The notes below the pieces were generated by a model. That model worked only from the letters and a program-made list of their open reading frames with translations, made no database searches and was not told the origin of the DNA. Position numbers and translations under genes: made by a program. From Paenibacillus tengchongensis (lineage in GTDB: Bacteria; Bacillota; Bacilli; Paenibacillales; Paenibacillaceae), in assembly GCF_008973665.1 (NCBI RefSeq), contig NZ_WACP01000002.1, forward strand, positions 558,001 through 622,000: DNA of 64,000 bases. Reading direction: 5' to 3'. Below, one piece after another: positions 17,685-25,574 of the stretch (position 1 is the first letter of the stretch; each line of letters starts with the position of its first letter).

Positions 17685-18746
17685 ATGCCGACTTCAACCA
17701 GAAATATTACGCAGCTGCTGCACATGGCTTACTCCTCCAGAGCGTCCGATTTGCATATTTCCGTAGGTTCACCTCCAGTGCTGCGGATTGACGGAAGACT
17801 GAACAACATGGAGGGCCCGCTCGTTGGTCCCGGTGAGGCCGAAGAAATGGCCCTCGATCTGCTGGGACCGGAAAGAGAAGCCGGGTTTCGTGCGACGGGA
17901 GAGTATGACTTCTCTTATCCGCTGGAAGGCGGGGTGCGTTTCCGTGTAAATGTATACCGCCAGCGGGGTGGTATCAGCATCGCTGCCCGCAGTATTCCGG
18001 CTGATATTCCATCCCTGGAACGGCTGGCGCTTCCGCCGATTCTCTCGTCTCTGGCGATGAAGCCGCAGGGCTTGATTCTGGTAACCGGCCCGACCGGAAG
18101 CGGCAAATCATCTACGCTTGCGGCAATGATCAACCATATTAACCGGAGCGAACGGAAGCATATTGTGACGCTGGAAGATCCGATTGAGTTTCTGCACAGC
18201 CACGGTACCTGCATCATTGACCAGCGGGAAGTCGGAAACGATACATCCAGCTTCGCCAGCGGCCTGAGGGCTGCACTCCGTCAGGACCCGGACGTAATTC
18301 TGCTCGGGGAAATGCGGGATCTGGAGACCATCTCGGCAGCGGTGACCGCGGCGGAGACAGGCCATCTGGTGCTGGCAACCCTGCATACCTCCGATGCGCC
18401 GCAGACCATCGACCGGATTATCGATGCGTTTCCGGGACACCAGCAGAACCAGATTCGTCTGCAGCTCGCTTCGGTTCTGCTCGCGGTTGTGTCACAGCGG
18501 TTGTTCCCGCGGTCTGGAGGCCAAGGGCGGCTCTGCGCCACCGAGATACTGATCAATACACCGGCGGTAGGCAATCTGATCCGGAGCGAGAAGACGCACC
18601 AGATCAAGAATATGATGCTGACCGGTAAAGCACTGGGCATGCATACGCTGGATATGACCATCCGCGAATATTTGGGGCTGGGGCTTATCGATCCGGCGGC
18701 AGCCAAGGCATATCTGGCGGAGGTGAAAGCCGATGCCGCAATTTGA
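17685..18746 (+). CDS. pilT: Type IV pilus retraction ATPase PilT
   Basis: A 353-residue ATPase of the pilus retraction type. Walker A is G-P-T-G-S-G-K-S-S-T near residues 134-143. R-Q-D-P-D-V-I-L-L-G-E-M-R-D-L-E-T is the Walker B/Asp box and T-L-H-T-S-D-A the His box. The C-terminal N-L-I-R-S-E-K-T-H-Q-I pattern is the conserved PilT retraction motif and separates it from PilB. The ATG at 17685 follows AGGAGGAG. It overlaps pilC by 14 bases. A retraction ATPase implies a dynamic pilus (twitching or DNA uptake). Confidence 0.95.
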   Translation: MPTSTRNITQLLHMAYSSRASDLHISVGSPPVLRIDGRLNNMEGPLVGPGEAEEMALDLLGPEREAGFRATGEYDFSYPLEGGVRFRVNVYRQRGGISIAARSIPADIPSLERLALPPILSSLAMKPQGLILVTGPTGSGKSSTLAAMINHINRSERKHIVTLEDPIEFLHSHGTCIIDQREVGNDTSSFASGLRAALRQDPDVILLGEMRDLETISAAVTAAETGHLVLATLHTSDAPQTIDRIIDAFPGHQQNQIRLQLASVLLAVVSQRLFPRSGGQGRLCATEILINTPAVGNLIRSEKTHQIKNMMLTGKALGMHTLDMTIREYLGLGLIDPAAAKAYLAEVKADAAI

Positions 18747-19938
18747 ATATGAGGTCAAGACGGCAGCCGGCAAGCCGCTCAAGGGCAAGCTGACCGCGCT
18801 GGACAAGTCCACGGCGATGGAGGAGCTGCGCAAGCGGGGGCTCACCGTATTTTCGCTGAATGAACAAAAGAATTCCATTCTGTCGATGGAAATCTACATC
18901 GGGAATCCGGTCAAAACGATCCATTTCATTATCTACTGCCGCCAGTTCGCGACTTTAATCCGGGCGGGCGTATCCATCGTTGATGCAACCCGGATTTTGG
19001 CGGATCAGACGGACAGCAAGCCGCTGGCCAAAGCTTTGCAGGACGTTGGCTCCAGCCTAATGCGCGGGATATCTTTCTCGCAAGCCGTCCAGGAGCATAA
19101 GAAGATTTTTCCGAATTTGTTCGTCAGTATGGTGCGGGCAGGCGAGGAATCGGGTGATCTGGAAGGCACGCTGGAGCGGCTGGCGATGTATTTCGAGAAA
19201 CAGCATACGACGACTGAGAAAATCAAATCGGCGCTGATGTACCCGATCACCGTCGCAGTGATGGCGGTAGCTGCGGTAGTTTATCTGCTGTGGGCAATCG
19301 TTCCGCAGTTCGTAACGATGTTCGAGTCCATGGATGCCGAGCTTCCGGGTATTACGAAGATGGTGCTTGCATTAAGTAAAAGTATTCAAGGACAGTGGTA
19401 CTTCTGGGCCTTGGGACTTGTCATAATAATTGCTGCTTATCAAATTGCGAAACGCACGGAAAAAGGTGCCTATGCACTGGATTATGCCAAGCTGAAGATG
19501 CCGGTGTTCGGAATGCTAAACCAGAAGGGCTCGATCGCACGGTTCACACGGACCTTTTCCTCACTGTACGCCAGCTCTGTACCCATTCTGCAGTCGCTGA
19601 CCATTGTTGAGGAGATTGCTGGCAATAAAGTAATTGGGCAGTATATCCGAAGTGCCAGTGATTCGCTTAGACAGGGGAAGCCGTTGTCCGAGCCGTTGAA
19701 GAAAGCCTGGGTCTTTCCACCGCTGGTCACGCAGATGATCGCCATTGGTGAAGAAACCGGCGCACTCGACCATATGCTGTCCAAAGTGGCAGATTTCTAC
19801 GAGCTGGACGTCGAGAATACCGTTGACCGGCTGAAGTCACTGCTGGAGCCGCTGTTGATAGCTTTTCTGGCGGGGGTTGTTGGGGTTATTGTAGCGGCGA
19901 TTATGCTGCCGATGTTTAGTATTTATAGCAATATGTGA
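18733..19938 (+). CDS. pilC: Type IV pilus inner-membrane platform protein PilC
   Basis: A 401-residue membrane protein with two GspF/T2SSF repeats (about 68-190 and 270-395). Each carries the F-x-x-Q-x-x-x-L-I/Y-A-S/R-A/V motif: F-A-T-L-I-R-A-G-V-S-I and F-S-S-L-Y-A-S-S-V-P-I. Hydrophobic segments lie near 170-195, 218-240 and 370-395. It anchors PilB/PilT and the growing pilus. The ATG at 18733 is inside the pilT end and follows GGAGGTG. A 148-base leader with RNA-structure potential separates it from the pilin gene. Confidence 0.93.
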   Translation: MPQFEYEVKTAAGKPLKGKLTALDKSTAMEELRKRGLTVFSLNEQKNSILSMEIYIGNPVKTIHFIIYCRQFATLIRAGVSIVDATRILADQTDSKPLAKALQDVGSSLMRGISFSQAVQEHKKIFPNLFVSMVRAGEESGDLEGTLERLAMYFEKQHTTTEKIKSALMYPITVAVMAVAAVVYLLWAIVPQFVTMFESMDAELPGITKMVLALSKSIQGQWYFWALGLVIIIAAYQIAKRTEKGAYALDYAKLKMPVFGMLNQKGSIARFTRTFSSLYASSVPILQSLTIVEEIAGNKVIGQYIRSASDSLRQGKPLSEPLKKAWVFPPLVTQMIAIGEETGALDHMLSKVADFYELDVENTVDRLKSLLEPLLIAFLAGVVGVIVAAIMLPMFSIYSNM

Positions 19939-20086
19939 TAAATGTAACTGTGAGAGGGGTGACGCCGGGCGAAAGGAAAGGACCCTTCGTGCTGACGAAT
20001 GAAGAAATCAGAGAGCAACGTGAGCAACAATCTATCGTAAGTAGGCAGCCACTCATTCATAAATACTATTTTTAGGAGGAAATCGA
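19939..20086 (+). ncRNA. Structured 5' leader of the major pilin gene (candidate)
   Basis: A 148-base non-coding interval directly before the pilin ribosome binding site. Visible pairing: GGGT (about 19957-19960) with ACCC (about 19982-19985) enclosing a purine-rich GCGAAAGGAAAGG loop; TTCGT-GCTG-ACGAA hairpin at 19986-19999; CTGA/TCAG across 19992-20011. The TAGGAGGA site follows unpaired. This is denser structure than a random spacer, but it does not carry the ACGCAAAGCC signature of the cyclic di-GMP-I riboswitch and I cannot assign a known class. Function is unproven. Confidence 0.35.
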
Positions 20087-20551
20087 ATGTTAGCGAACGC
20101 GATTAAGAAGAGATTGAATAAAGAAGAAGGACAGAAGGGCTTTACGCTGATCGAGCTTTTAGCGGTTATCGTAATTCTGGGGATTATTGCGGTTATTGCG
20201 ATACCCATGATTGGTGGAATTATAAATAAGTCTAGAGCGGACTCTAACTTGGCGACTGCTCGTCAGTTTTATGATGCCGCTCGGCTATACATTACGGCAG
20301 AAGAAAACGGAATATTCGCAAACCAAGATGTTACACTTACAGAATTGACAACTAAAGGATATATCGACCCACAAACACTCCTGCCAAGCAATAAAACACA
20401 ATTAACCAATGCAAACGTTCATTTCGATGCTAACGGTCAACTGGCCAACCCTACAAATACAACAACAGGTGCGGTTACATTATATACAGGCTCAGATTCC
20501 GCTAATACTTTCCAATTTCCTGCTACTAATATCTTAAAAGCAGAAAACTAA
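20087..20551 (+). CDS. Type IV major pilin (prepilin)
   Basis: A 154-residue prepilin with leader M-L-A-N-A-I-K-K-R-L-N-K-E-E-G-Q-K-G, cut after G18, then F-T-L-I-E-L-L-A-V-I-V-I-L-G-I-I, the standard class-III pilin helix with E5 at residue 23. The mature part of 136 residues is rich in N, T and A and has no cysteine, so it lacks the disulfide loop of Gram-negative PilA. ATG 20087 follows TAGGAGGA. Its own strong terminator and position after pilC support its being the major subunit. A ComGC-like pseudopilin is the alternative, but PilT next door favours a true pilus. Confidence 0.88.
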   Translation: MLANAIKKRLNKEEGQKGFTLIELLAVIVILGIIAVIAIPMIGGIINKSRADSNLATARQFYDAARLYITAEENGIFANQDVTLTELTTKGYIDPQTLLPSNKTQLTNANVHFDANGQLANPTNTTTGAVTLYTGSDSANTFQFPATNILKAEN

Positions 20552-20580
20552 AATGTTATTTTGGGATTAATTATTCTCTT

Positions 20581-20610
20581 GAGGAATCGGACCATTCCGA
20601 TTCCTTTTTT
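20581..20610 (+). terminator. Terminator after the pilin gene
   Basis: AGGAATCGG (20582-20590) and CCGATTCCT (20597-20605) form a perfect 9-base-pair stem with a 6-base loop, ending in six T. It should insulate the pilin transcript from the peptidase gene. Confidence 0.9.
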
Positions 20611-20711
20611 AAACACCACAGCAGCTTAACCATGAGTTATTCTGTCAGAGTATGAGATCCGTGTTTTTCTAAATCCTGACAACCTCACATCCCACACAAA
20701 GGAACCTGCCC

Positions 20712-21461
20712 ATGACCATCATTATCGCCATTTACATCACGCTGCTCGGACTGGTGCTGGGCTCCTTTTATAACGTTGTTGCGCTGCGGGTACCGGCGGG
20801 GGAGTCGCTTAATTCGCCGCCCTCGCACTGCACCGGGTGCGGGACACGCCTGAAGGCGCGGGATTTGGTGCCCGTGTTCAGCTGGTTGGCCAGCCGGGGG
20901 AAGTGCCGGCACTGCGGGGCCAAGGTGTCCGTGCTGTACCCGCTCGGGGAGCTTGCGACCGGACTGCTGTTCCTGTGGTCTTACCTGGAGTTCGGGCTCA
21001 CGATCCGGGGAATAACGGCAATCGCTCTGTCGAGCTTGGCCGTGATTGTGACAGTGGCGGATATGAAATATATGCTGATTCCAAATAAGGTGCTGCTCTT
21101 TTTTACACCGCTCCTGCTTGTGCTCACCCTGCTGAACGCCGAAGGTCCCTGGTGGCTGTATTTACTGGGCGCGGTTATCGGCGGCGGCATCATTCTGCCG
21201 TTCGCCTGGTTCGGCGGGATGGGCATGGGCGATCTGAAGCTGTTCGCGCTGCTGGGGCTGGTCATCGGCTTTCCCGGCGTACTGCTGGCATTCTTCACGG
21301 CTTGTCTTCTGGGAACGCTGGTTGGCGGCACGCTGCAGTTGACAGGTGTCGTAAAACGCGGACAGCGGGTCCCATTCGGCCCTTGGCTGGCTGCGGGAGC
21401 GCTGCTTGCCTACGGTTATGGCTCACAGATTATCGGCGGGTATCTCTCGCTTATCCATTAG
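20712..21461 (+). CDS. pilD: Prepilin peptidase (A24 family, PilD)
   Basis: A 249-residue polytopic aspartic protease that cuts prepilin leaders and N-methylates the new end. The cytoplasmic loop carries two CxxC pairs (C40/C43 and C65/C68). Catalytic aspartates are D117 in V-A-D-M-K-Y-M-L-I-P-N and D174 in G-M-G-M-G-D-L-K. Seven to eight hydrophobic segments are apparent. ATG 20712 follows AAAGGAA. The complete bifunctional form, with the cysteine domain, matches its type IV pilus context. Its stop overlaps the ribosome binding site of the next gene. Confidence 0.94.
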   Translation: MTIIIAIYITLLGLVLGSFYNVVALRVPAGESLNSPPSHCTGCGTRLKARDLVPVFSWLASRGKCRHCGAKVSVLYPLGELATGLLFLWSYLEFGLTIRGITAIALSSLAVIVTVADMKYMLIPNKVLLFFTPLLLVLTLLNAEGPWWLYLLGAVIGGGIILPFAWFGGMGMGDLKLFALLGLVIGFPGVLLAFFTACLLGTLVGGTLQLTGVVKRGQRVPFGPWLAAGALLAYGYGSQIIGGYLSLIH

Positions 21462-21477
21462 GAGGATTATTGCTCAT

Positions 21478-23091
21478 ATGCTTGGACTTCAGAATTCTGC
21501 GGCCGGTCTTGCGATTGAGCAGACGGGAATCCGCTACATCAGCTTGAAAAATAAAAAGTCGTGGGAAGTCCGCAAGAAGCGGTACCTCCCGCTTTCGCCG
21601 GGCATGATTGTGGAGAATCAGGTCGCCGACAGCGAAGCCCTGCTGGAAAGGGTCAAGCAGTGGGTCAAAGAGGAGAAGCTGCGCGGCAGCCGGGTCGCCT
21701 TGTCTCTTCCGCCCTCTCAGATCATCATCCGCAAAATGAGCATCCCAAGCACGAATCCGAAGCAAGTGGAGCAGCTTGTGAAGCTGGAGGTGGAGACGGG
21801 GCTGCATCTGCCCTTTGAAAGCCCGGTATATGATTACGTCACGATCGATGTCGATGAAGAGACCAGCCATTTGCTCGTGTTCGCTGCGCCCCGTAAGCCG
21901 ATCCAGGATTATATCGATATATTGGAAGGGGCGGGCCTGCGTGTAAGCAGCGTAGAGATTGCAACAACCGCACTGGCCCGCAGCCTCGCACTCGGACAGA
22001 AAGCGCTGTTCGAGGAAACCATGCTGATCAACATCGAGCAGACCACACTCGACGTATATATGTTCCGCAGCGGAAACCCGGTGTTTATCCGGACCATTAA
22101 CCAAATGGATTTGAACAGCGGAGTGCAGCCGGCTTTTCACCCGGACAGAGGATATGCCAGGGAAGCGGCGGCTGCGTCTGAATTCGCCGATAATTTGCTG
22201 ACTTCCGGTCAAATGGTGGAGATCACCGCTGAAATCTCGCGTATGCTCAACTTCTACCAGTACAGTCTGCATGACGGGACCACCAGAATCCAGAATGTGC
22301 TGATTGCCGGTCCCCAGCAGATCCGCCGCCAGTTGTTGGAGGAACTGAAACAGTCCCTGACGGAGCTGGAGGTAACTACGATCGGTCTGGAATACTCCGC
22401 AGACGGCGGTGCTGTTACCGATCCCGAACTGAATGATTACCGGGTAGCGGCCGGCGCTGCTCTGCGGGGCAGTAAATATTTGTCAATCAATCTACTGCCT
22501 AAAGAAGACCGCGAAGCGGTGCTATTTCCCTACGTTGCTGCCGGGCTTGCCGGCGTATTCTTGCTTGTTGCACTGGGAACCGGCTACTTCTACGTGTCGA
22601 ACAAAGGGCAGATCGCCGATAATGAACAGCAAATTCAGGGGGCATCGGATCGCTCGCTGATGCTGCAGGCCGAACTGGCGAAGCTGAACGGAACCTCAGG
22701 CGTGCTGAACCGGAAAGCGGCTGTCGATGAAATTATGGCGTATAAAATGGATATCGTAGCCGTGATGACAGAGTTGGCTTACGGGCTGCCGCAAGGCAGC
22801 ATCATGCGCAGTGTCAATTATACGTACCTTACCTCCATTGATCTGACTGTAAGGGTTTCAAGCATGGAGGCCGCCTCCATTTATCTGGCCAATCTGCGCA
22901 AAATGTCCTTCACGGTCAGTGCGGAAATCCAGAAGCTGACGGAGGGCGACACAGCGGCTGAGTCCGGCGCAGCCTCGGCTTACGGTTCCTATACCGCTGT
23001 TTATCATGTGAGTCTCATCAAGCCGGCGGCTGCCGGTACAGATGGGCAAAATGCCGCAGGAGAGGAAGATGGCAGTGGAACAACTGAATAA
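21478..23091 (+). CDS. PilM-PilN fusion, pilus alignment complex
   Basis: 537 residues. Residues about 1-335 are PilM-like, an actin-fold ATPase: L-A-I-E-Q-T-G-I-R-Y near the start, S-L-P-P-S-Q-I-I-I-R-K-M near 78-89, and I-N-I-E-Q-T-T-L-D-V-Y near 183. After about residue 335 it reads as PilN: the S-I-N-L-L-P-K-E-D-R start motif, one membrane segment near 358-380, a coiled coil and a small periplasmic-type domain. In most species these are separate pilM and pilN genes. Starting at ATG 21478, it lies 11 bases after GGAGGA. There is no internal stop or second ribosome binding site at the junction, so fusion is real in this sequence. Confidence 0.82.
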   Translation: MLGLQNSAAGLAIEQTGIRYISLKNKKSWEVRKKRYLPLSPGMIVENQVADSEALLERVKQWVKEEKLRGSRVALSLPPSQIIIRKMSIPSTNPKQVEQLVKLEVETGLHLPFESPVYDYVTIDVDEETSHLLVFAAPRKPIQDYIDILEGAGLRVSSVEIATTALARSLALGQKALFEETMLINIEQTTLDVYMFRSGNPVFIRTINQMDLNSGVQPAFHPDRGYAREAAAASEFADNLLTSGQMVEITAEISRMLNFYQYSLHDGTTRIQNVLIAGPQQIRRQLLEELKQSLTELEVTTIGLEYSADGGAVTDPELNDYRVAAGAALRGSKYLSINLLPKEDREAVLFPYVAAGLAGVFLLVALGTGYFYVSNKGQIADNEQQIQGASDRSLMLQAELAKLNGTSGVLNRKAAVDEIMAYKMDIVAVMTELAYGLPQGSIMRSVNYTYLTSIDLTVRVSSMEAASIYLANLRKMSFTVSAEIQKLTEGDTAAESGAASAYGSYTAVYHVSLIKPAAAGTDGQNAAGEEDGSGTTE

Positions 23092-23716
23092 ATACCGGTC
23101 GCCGATTGTGCTGGGCCTGCTGATCCTCTTCCTGCTGCTGTTCGCTTTCTTCATGCTCGGTGTGCAGCCATCGAGCCGGGAGATCAAGGATCAGGAAGTG
23201 CAGCTAAGCCAATTGAATGAGCAGAACAGCCTACTGGAGAAAAAGATCGATGAGAAGATGAACGACACTTCCCAGCAGGCCGAGCAGGCGGAACTGCTCG
23301 CCCAGCTTCCGAAGGGAGATAACAGCGAGCAGCTGATTCTGGATTTGCGGGCAATCGGGTCCGCTACCGGAACGCGTCTGAAAGATATCAGCTTCAGTGT
23401 CGGCGACACAAACCCCATCCAAGAGATGACGGGCTCCAGTACGGCGCTTTATCCGACAGTGAAGCAGCTCAACATGACGGCTGTAGTGGAAGGGGACTAC
23501 CCTGGAATTCTCAGCTGGTTGCTTGCACTGCAGACGATGCCCCGCATCGTCAATGTAGACACGTATTCGTTCCAGCGGTCATCAAGCAGTGATAATGCTC
23601 AGGGAAGTTCGAATATCATTACAGCGAACGTTACCTTCACCGCTTATTTTGAGGATGCGCCTGCAAACGAAGAAGCGCCGGAGCAGGTAACTGCGTTTAA
23701 CCAGGATCAACCATGA
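23069..23716 (+). CDS. pilO: PilO-like pilus assembly protein
   Basis: 215 residues: short cytoplasmic start, one hydrophobic segment (about 10-33), a coiled coil rich in Q, E and L (about 40-80), then a ferredoxin-like domain with L-L-A-L-Q-T-M-P-R-I-V-N-V near 160-172. This is the PilO layout. ATG 23069 follows AGGAGAGG; an ATG at 23042 is less well placed. It overlaps the fusion gene by 23 bases, and PilO forms a complex with PilN. It ends in a strong terminator, closing the pilus locus. No PilP or PilQ is seen, as expected for a monoderm. Confidence 0.82.
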   Translation: MAVEQLNKYRSPIVLGLLILFLLLFAFFMLGVQPSSREIKDQEVQLSQLNEQNSLLEKKIDEKMNDTSQQAEQAELLAQLPKGDNSEQLILDLRAIGSATGTRLKDISFSVGDTNPIQEMTGSSTALYPTVKQLNMTAVVEGDYPGILSWLLALQTMPRIVNVDTYSFQRSSSSDNAQGSSNIITANVTFTAYFEDAPANEEAPEQVTAFNQDQP

Positions 23717-23725
23717 TACTGCCTT

Positions 23726-23752
23726 TAATCCGCCCTCCGGGGCGGATTTTTT
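23726..23752 (+). terminator. Terminator closing the pilus locus
   Basis: AATCCGCC and GGCGGATT form an 8-base-pair stem with loop CTCCGG, followed by TTTTTTG. Confidence 0.92.
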
Positions 23753-23843
23753 GTGTGCTGCTCAAGGAAAAATATATATGAAGTAGACCGTCTGGGGTTT
23801 TGTGGTCAAAAGCCAATTTCTATATAATGATTGGAAATATTGG

Positions 23844-23873
23844 TTGAAGTAAAAATGAAGTGTGCTATATAAT
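23844..23873 (+). promoter_or_regulatory. Promoter of the toxin-antitoxin pair
   Basis: TTGAAG (23844-23849) and TATAAT (23868-23873) with an 18-base spacer, in strongly AT-rich DNA, about 90 bases before the antitoxin start. Confidence 0.65.
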
Positions 23874-23889
23874 GTGTATATAATTACAC
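23874..23889 (+). promoter_or_regulatory. Palindromic operator candidate for antitoxin autoregulation
   Basis: GTGTA-TATAAT-TACAC is an inverted repeat with 5-base arms directly after the -10 box, spanning the expected transcription start. This is where a Phd/YefM-type antitoxin would bind to repress its own operon. The link is inference from position. Confidence 0.45.
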
Positions 23890-23959
23890 GCCAGTTGCAT
23901 ATTATATATGATAAGAATAGTTTCTATACTTATGGTCGCTAATAATGGAGGGCGAGACT

Positions 23960-24343
23960 GTGGAGACAAAACAAATAACATCTTCGATGATTGAATTTTA
24001 TAAACATAACGTTCTTTCTATTACTGAAATCACTCGAACGAACAAGCTTTCCGAGATACTTGATTCTTATGCCAATAAAAAAAGCGGAGACATCTATTTA
24101 GTCCAAAATTCAAGGAATAAGGATGCGTTAGGTGCAATTATTGATGTGGATCTTCTGCAGGAACTGCTTGAACTAAGGGATACTATTTCGAATGCTGCTG
24201 ATCAATTAGTTGAAGAAATGGCAATTTCCCGACTTCATGCCTTTAATCCTAATGTCACTTTAGCTCAAGCTATACATCAAGCAGGAATTGAAGACATTGA
24301 TGTGGATGAGATTATAAAGCTTAGTGATGAAGTGGAGATTTAG
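23960..24343 (+). CDS. Antitoxin, Phd/YefM-like (candidate)
   Basis: 127 residues. Residues about 13-60 follow the Phd/YefM pattern: a short helix, N-K-L-S-E-I-L-D, then a glycine turn and the strand I-Y-L-V-Q-N with L-G-A-I-I-D-V-D-L-L-Q-E-L-L-E-L. The C-terminal half is acidic (ending D-V-D-E-I-I-K-L-S-D-E-V-E-I), the usual toxin-neutralising type of tail. GTG 23960 is preferred because it lies 7 bases after GGAGGG, while ATG 23945 precedes that site. The toxin gene starts 3 bases after the stop. The DNA is clearly more AT-rich than its neighbours, suggesting horizontal acquisition. Confidence 0.65.
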   Translation: METKQITSSMIEFYKHNVLSITEITRTNKLSEILDSYANKKSGDIYLVQNSRNKDALGAIIDVDLLQELLELRDTISNAADQLVEEMAISRLHAFNPNVTLAQAIHQAGIEDIDVDEIIKLSDEVEI

Positions 24344-24346
24344 GAG

Positions 24347-24754
24347 ATGTCACCAGAGGATATTGAACTAAAATTAAAGCAGTTACTTACTGTTGCGGGT
24401 TTAAACATAGAAGTAGCAATGGGCGAGGATGCGGCCAGTGATTTAAAGGGTTTCAAAAAAGAAATAAATATAATACTAGCGCTTATAGTCGCTCAAGCAA
24501 AAAAAGGTCCCCTAATTAAACCTGATGGATATGGGGAGCCGCTTTTAGGTGCTCTTTTTGGTTTTACAAAGATAAAGCCAAAGGCCTTAAGTATACGCAT
24601 CGTGTACCGGCCAGTGGAATTAGCAAATGGTGCTGTACGTATGGAGATTATAGCAATTGGTCCAAGAGACAAAGAAAAAGTCTACATGCTTGCAACGCGA
24701 AGGGTAAGTTCGTTTAAAAAAGAAATGTTGAAAAGATATGCAGCTAAAAATTGA
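24347..24754 (+). CDS. RelE/ParE-superfamily toxin (candidate)
   Basis: A 135-residue protein whose C-terminal part carries the RelE-fold strand pattern I-R-I-V-Y-R-P followed by E-I-I-A-I-G-P-R-D-K-E-K-V-Y, close to the I-G-x-R-D-x-x-x-V-Y motif of RelE-like toxins. The N-terminal region has D-L-K-G-F-K-K-E-I, matching the helix of RelE family toxins. The ATG sits in GGAGATG at 24347, 3 bases past the antitoxin stop, so translation is coupled. Whether it cuts mRNA or blocks gyrase cannot be told. Confidence 0.65.
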   Translation: MSPEDIELKLKQLLTVAGLNIEVAMGEDAASDLKGFKKEINIILALIVAQAKKGPLIKPDGYGEPLLGALFGFTKIKPKALSIRIVYRPVELANGAVRMEIIAIGPRDKEKVYMLATRRVSSFKKEMLKRYAAKN

Positions 24755-24784
24755 GCTCTGTAAGTAAAATTTTAATTTTCTGCT

Positions 24785-24834
24785 TCCCACCCCATCCGGC
24801 CCGTTTCTCCTCCCGGCTGGAGTGGGTATTTTTG
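24785..24834 (+). terminator. Probable terminator after the toxin gene
   Basis: CCCAC near 24786 pairs with GTGGG near 24822, with further imperfect pairing inside (TCCGGCC with GGCTGGA), and then TATTTTT. The loop is long, so confidence is moderate. Confidence 0.5.
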
Positions 24835-24931
24835 CTTACAGCCGATCGTAAGTTATATCGAGCCAATTGCTGCAATGCAGGGTGTTGCACAATGATGCCA
24901 AGGGACTACACTACCGGGAGGAATGGACAAA

Positions 24932-25549
24932 ATGAACAAGCAGAAATGGCTGAGCGGGGTAATGGCGTTGTCACTGGGATTGATCGGCGCTTCAGGAGGA
25001 GCGTTGGCGGCTCCGGTAAGCGCTGTAGAGGGCGTGAAGACGGTAGCGGCTGTTGCCGCGCCGACAGGCAAGGAAGGTCCGGCCACTATTAATAATTTGA
25101 CGGTACGGAGCATTATTCCGCTGGTGGTTCATGCGGAGAAGATTTACACGTACACCAGCCAAGGCGGCAAAGTGTTTGAACCGGAGCTTTTGACATACAA
25201 TGGGATGGAGTTCCGCTACCTGTCCAGTGATCTGGGCACCAAGCAGCAATTGATGAATTATGTGAAGCGGGCATTCACGCACAATGCGGCAGCCTTCTAT
25301 GCACAATCCCAGTTCCTGGAGTTCCAGGGACGGATGGCACAGTATAATGCCGATGTGGGTACCCCGCTGGATTATAAACAGGCTACAGCGAGAATGATTT
25401 CGAAGAATGCCGCCACTGCCGTATTCGAGCTGGATATCCCGGTTGTGGGCGTGCAGGGGGAGATCGTAACTTCCGTAGTAAAGCTGAAGAAGGTGGAGGG
25501 ATACTGGCGGATTGACATGTCGCCGGATATTCTTTTTAGACGGGGATAA
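24932..25549 (+). CDS. IseA-like DL-endopeptidase inhibitor
   Basis: A 205-residue secreted protein with a signal peptide (basic start, hydrophobic core, cut near A-L-A-A-P). The mature part resembles IseA (YoeB) of B. subtilis, which blocks NlpC/P60 cell-wall hydrolases: Y-N-G-M-E-F-R-Y-L-S-S-D-L-G-T-K near residues 87-102, F-Q-G-R-M-A-Q-Y-N-A-D near 131-141, and F-E-L-D-I-P-V near 166-172. ATG 24932 is 10 bases after GGGAGG; the ATG at 24923 touches that site and is unlikely. It stands alone between the toxin-antitoxin pair and a convergent CBS gene. I base the family call on motif memory, not an alignment. Confidence 0.7.
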   Translation: MNKQKWLSGVMALSLGLIGASGGALAAPVSAVEGVKTVAAVAAPTGKEGPATINNLTVRSIIPLVVHAEKIYTYTSQGGKVFEPELLTYNGMEFRYLSSDLGTKQQLMNYVKRAFTHNAAAFYAQSQFLEFQGRMAQYNADVGTPLDYKQATARMISKNAATAVFELDIPVVGVQGEIVTSVVKLKKVEGYWRIDMSPDILFRRG

Positions 25550-25574
25550 GGCTAACGGCCGGGGCTAAAGCGTG

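Noticed and set aside
19992..20007. Hammerhead-like core CTGACGA ... GAAA in the pilin leader
   Set aside because: Only five bases separate the two core segments, too few for stem II, and no matching cleavage-site helix arms are visible.
19950..20060. Cyclic di-GMP-I riboswitch in the pilin leader
   Set aside because: The diagnostic ACGCAAAGCC and the GGTAGGTAGCGGGGTTACC-like second helix are not present; only loose resemblance in the GCGAAAGG segment.
24751..25092. 113-codon frame between the toxin gene and iseA
   Set aside because: It overlaps the iseA signal peptide in another frame and lacks a ribosome binding site; the region holds a likely terminator and the iseA upstream DNA.
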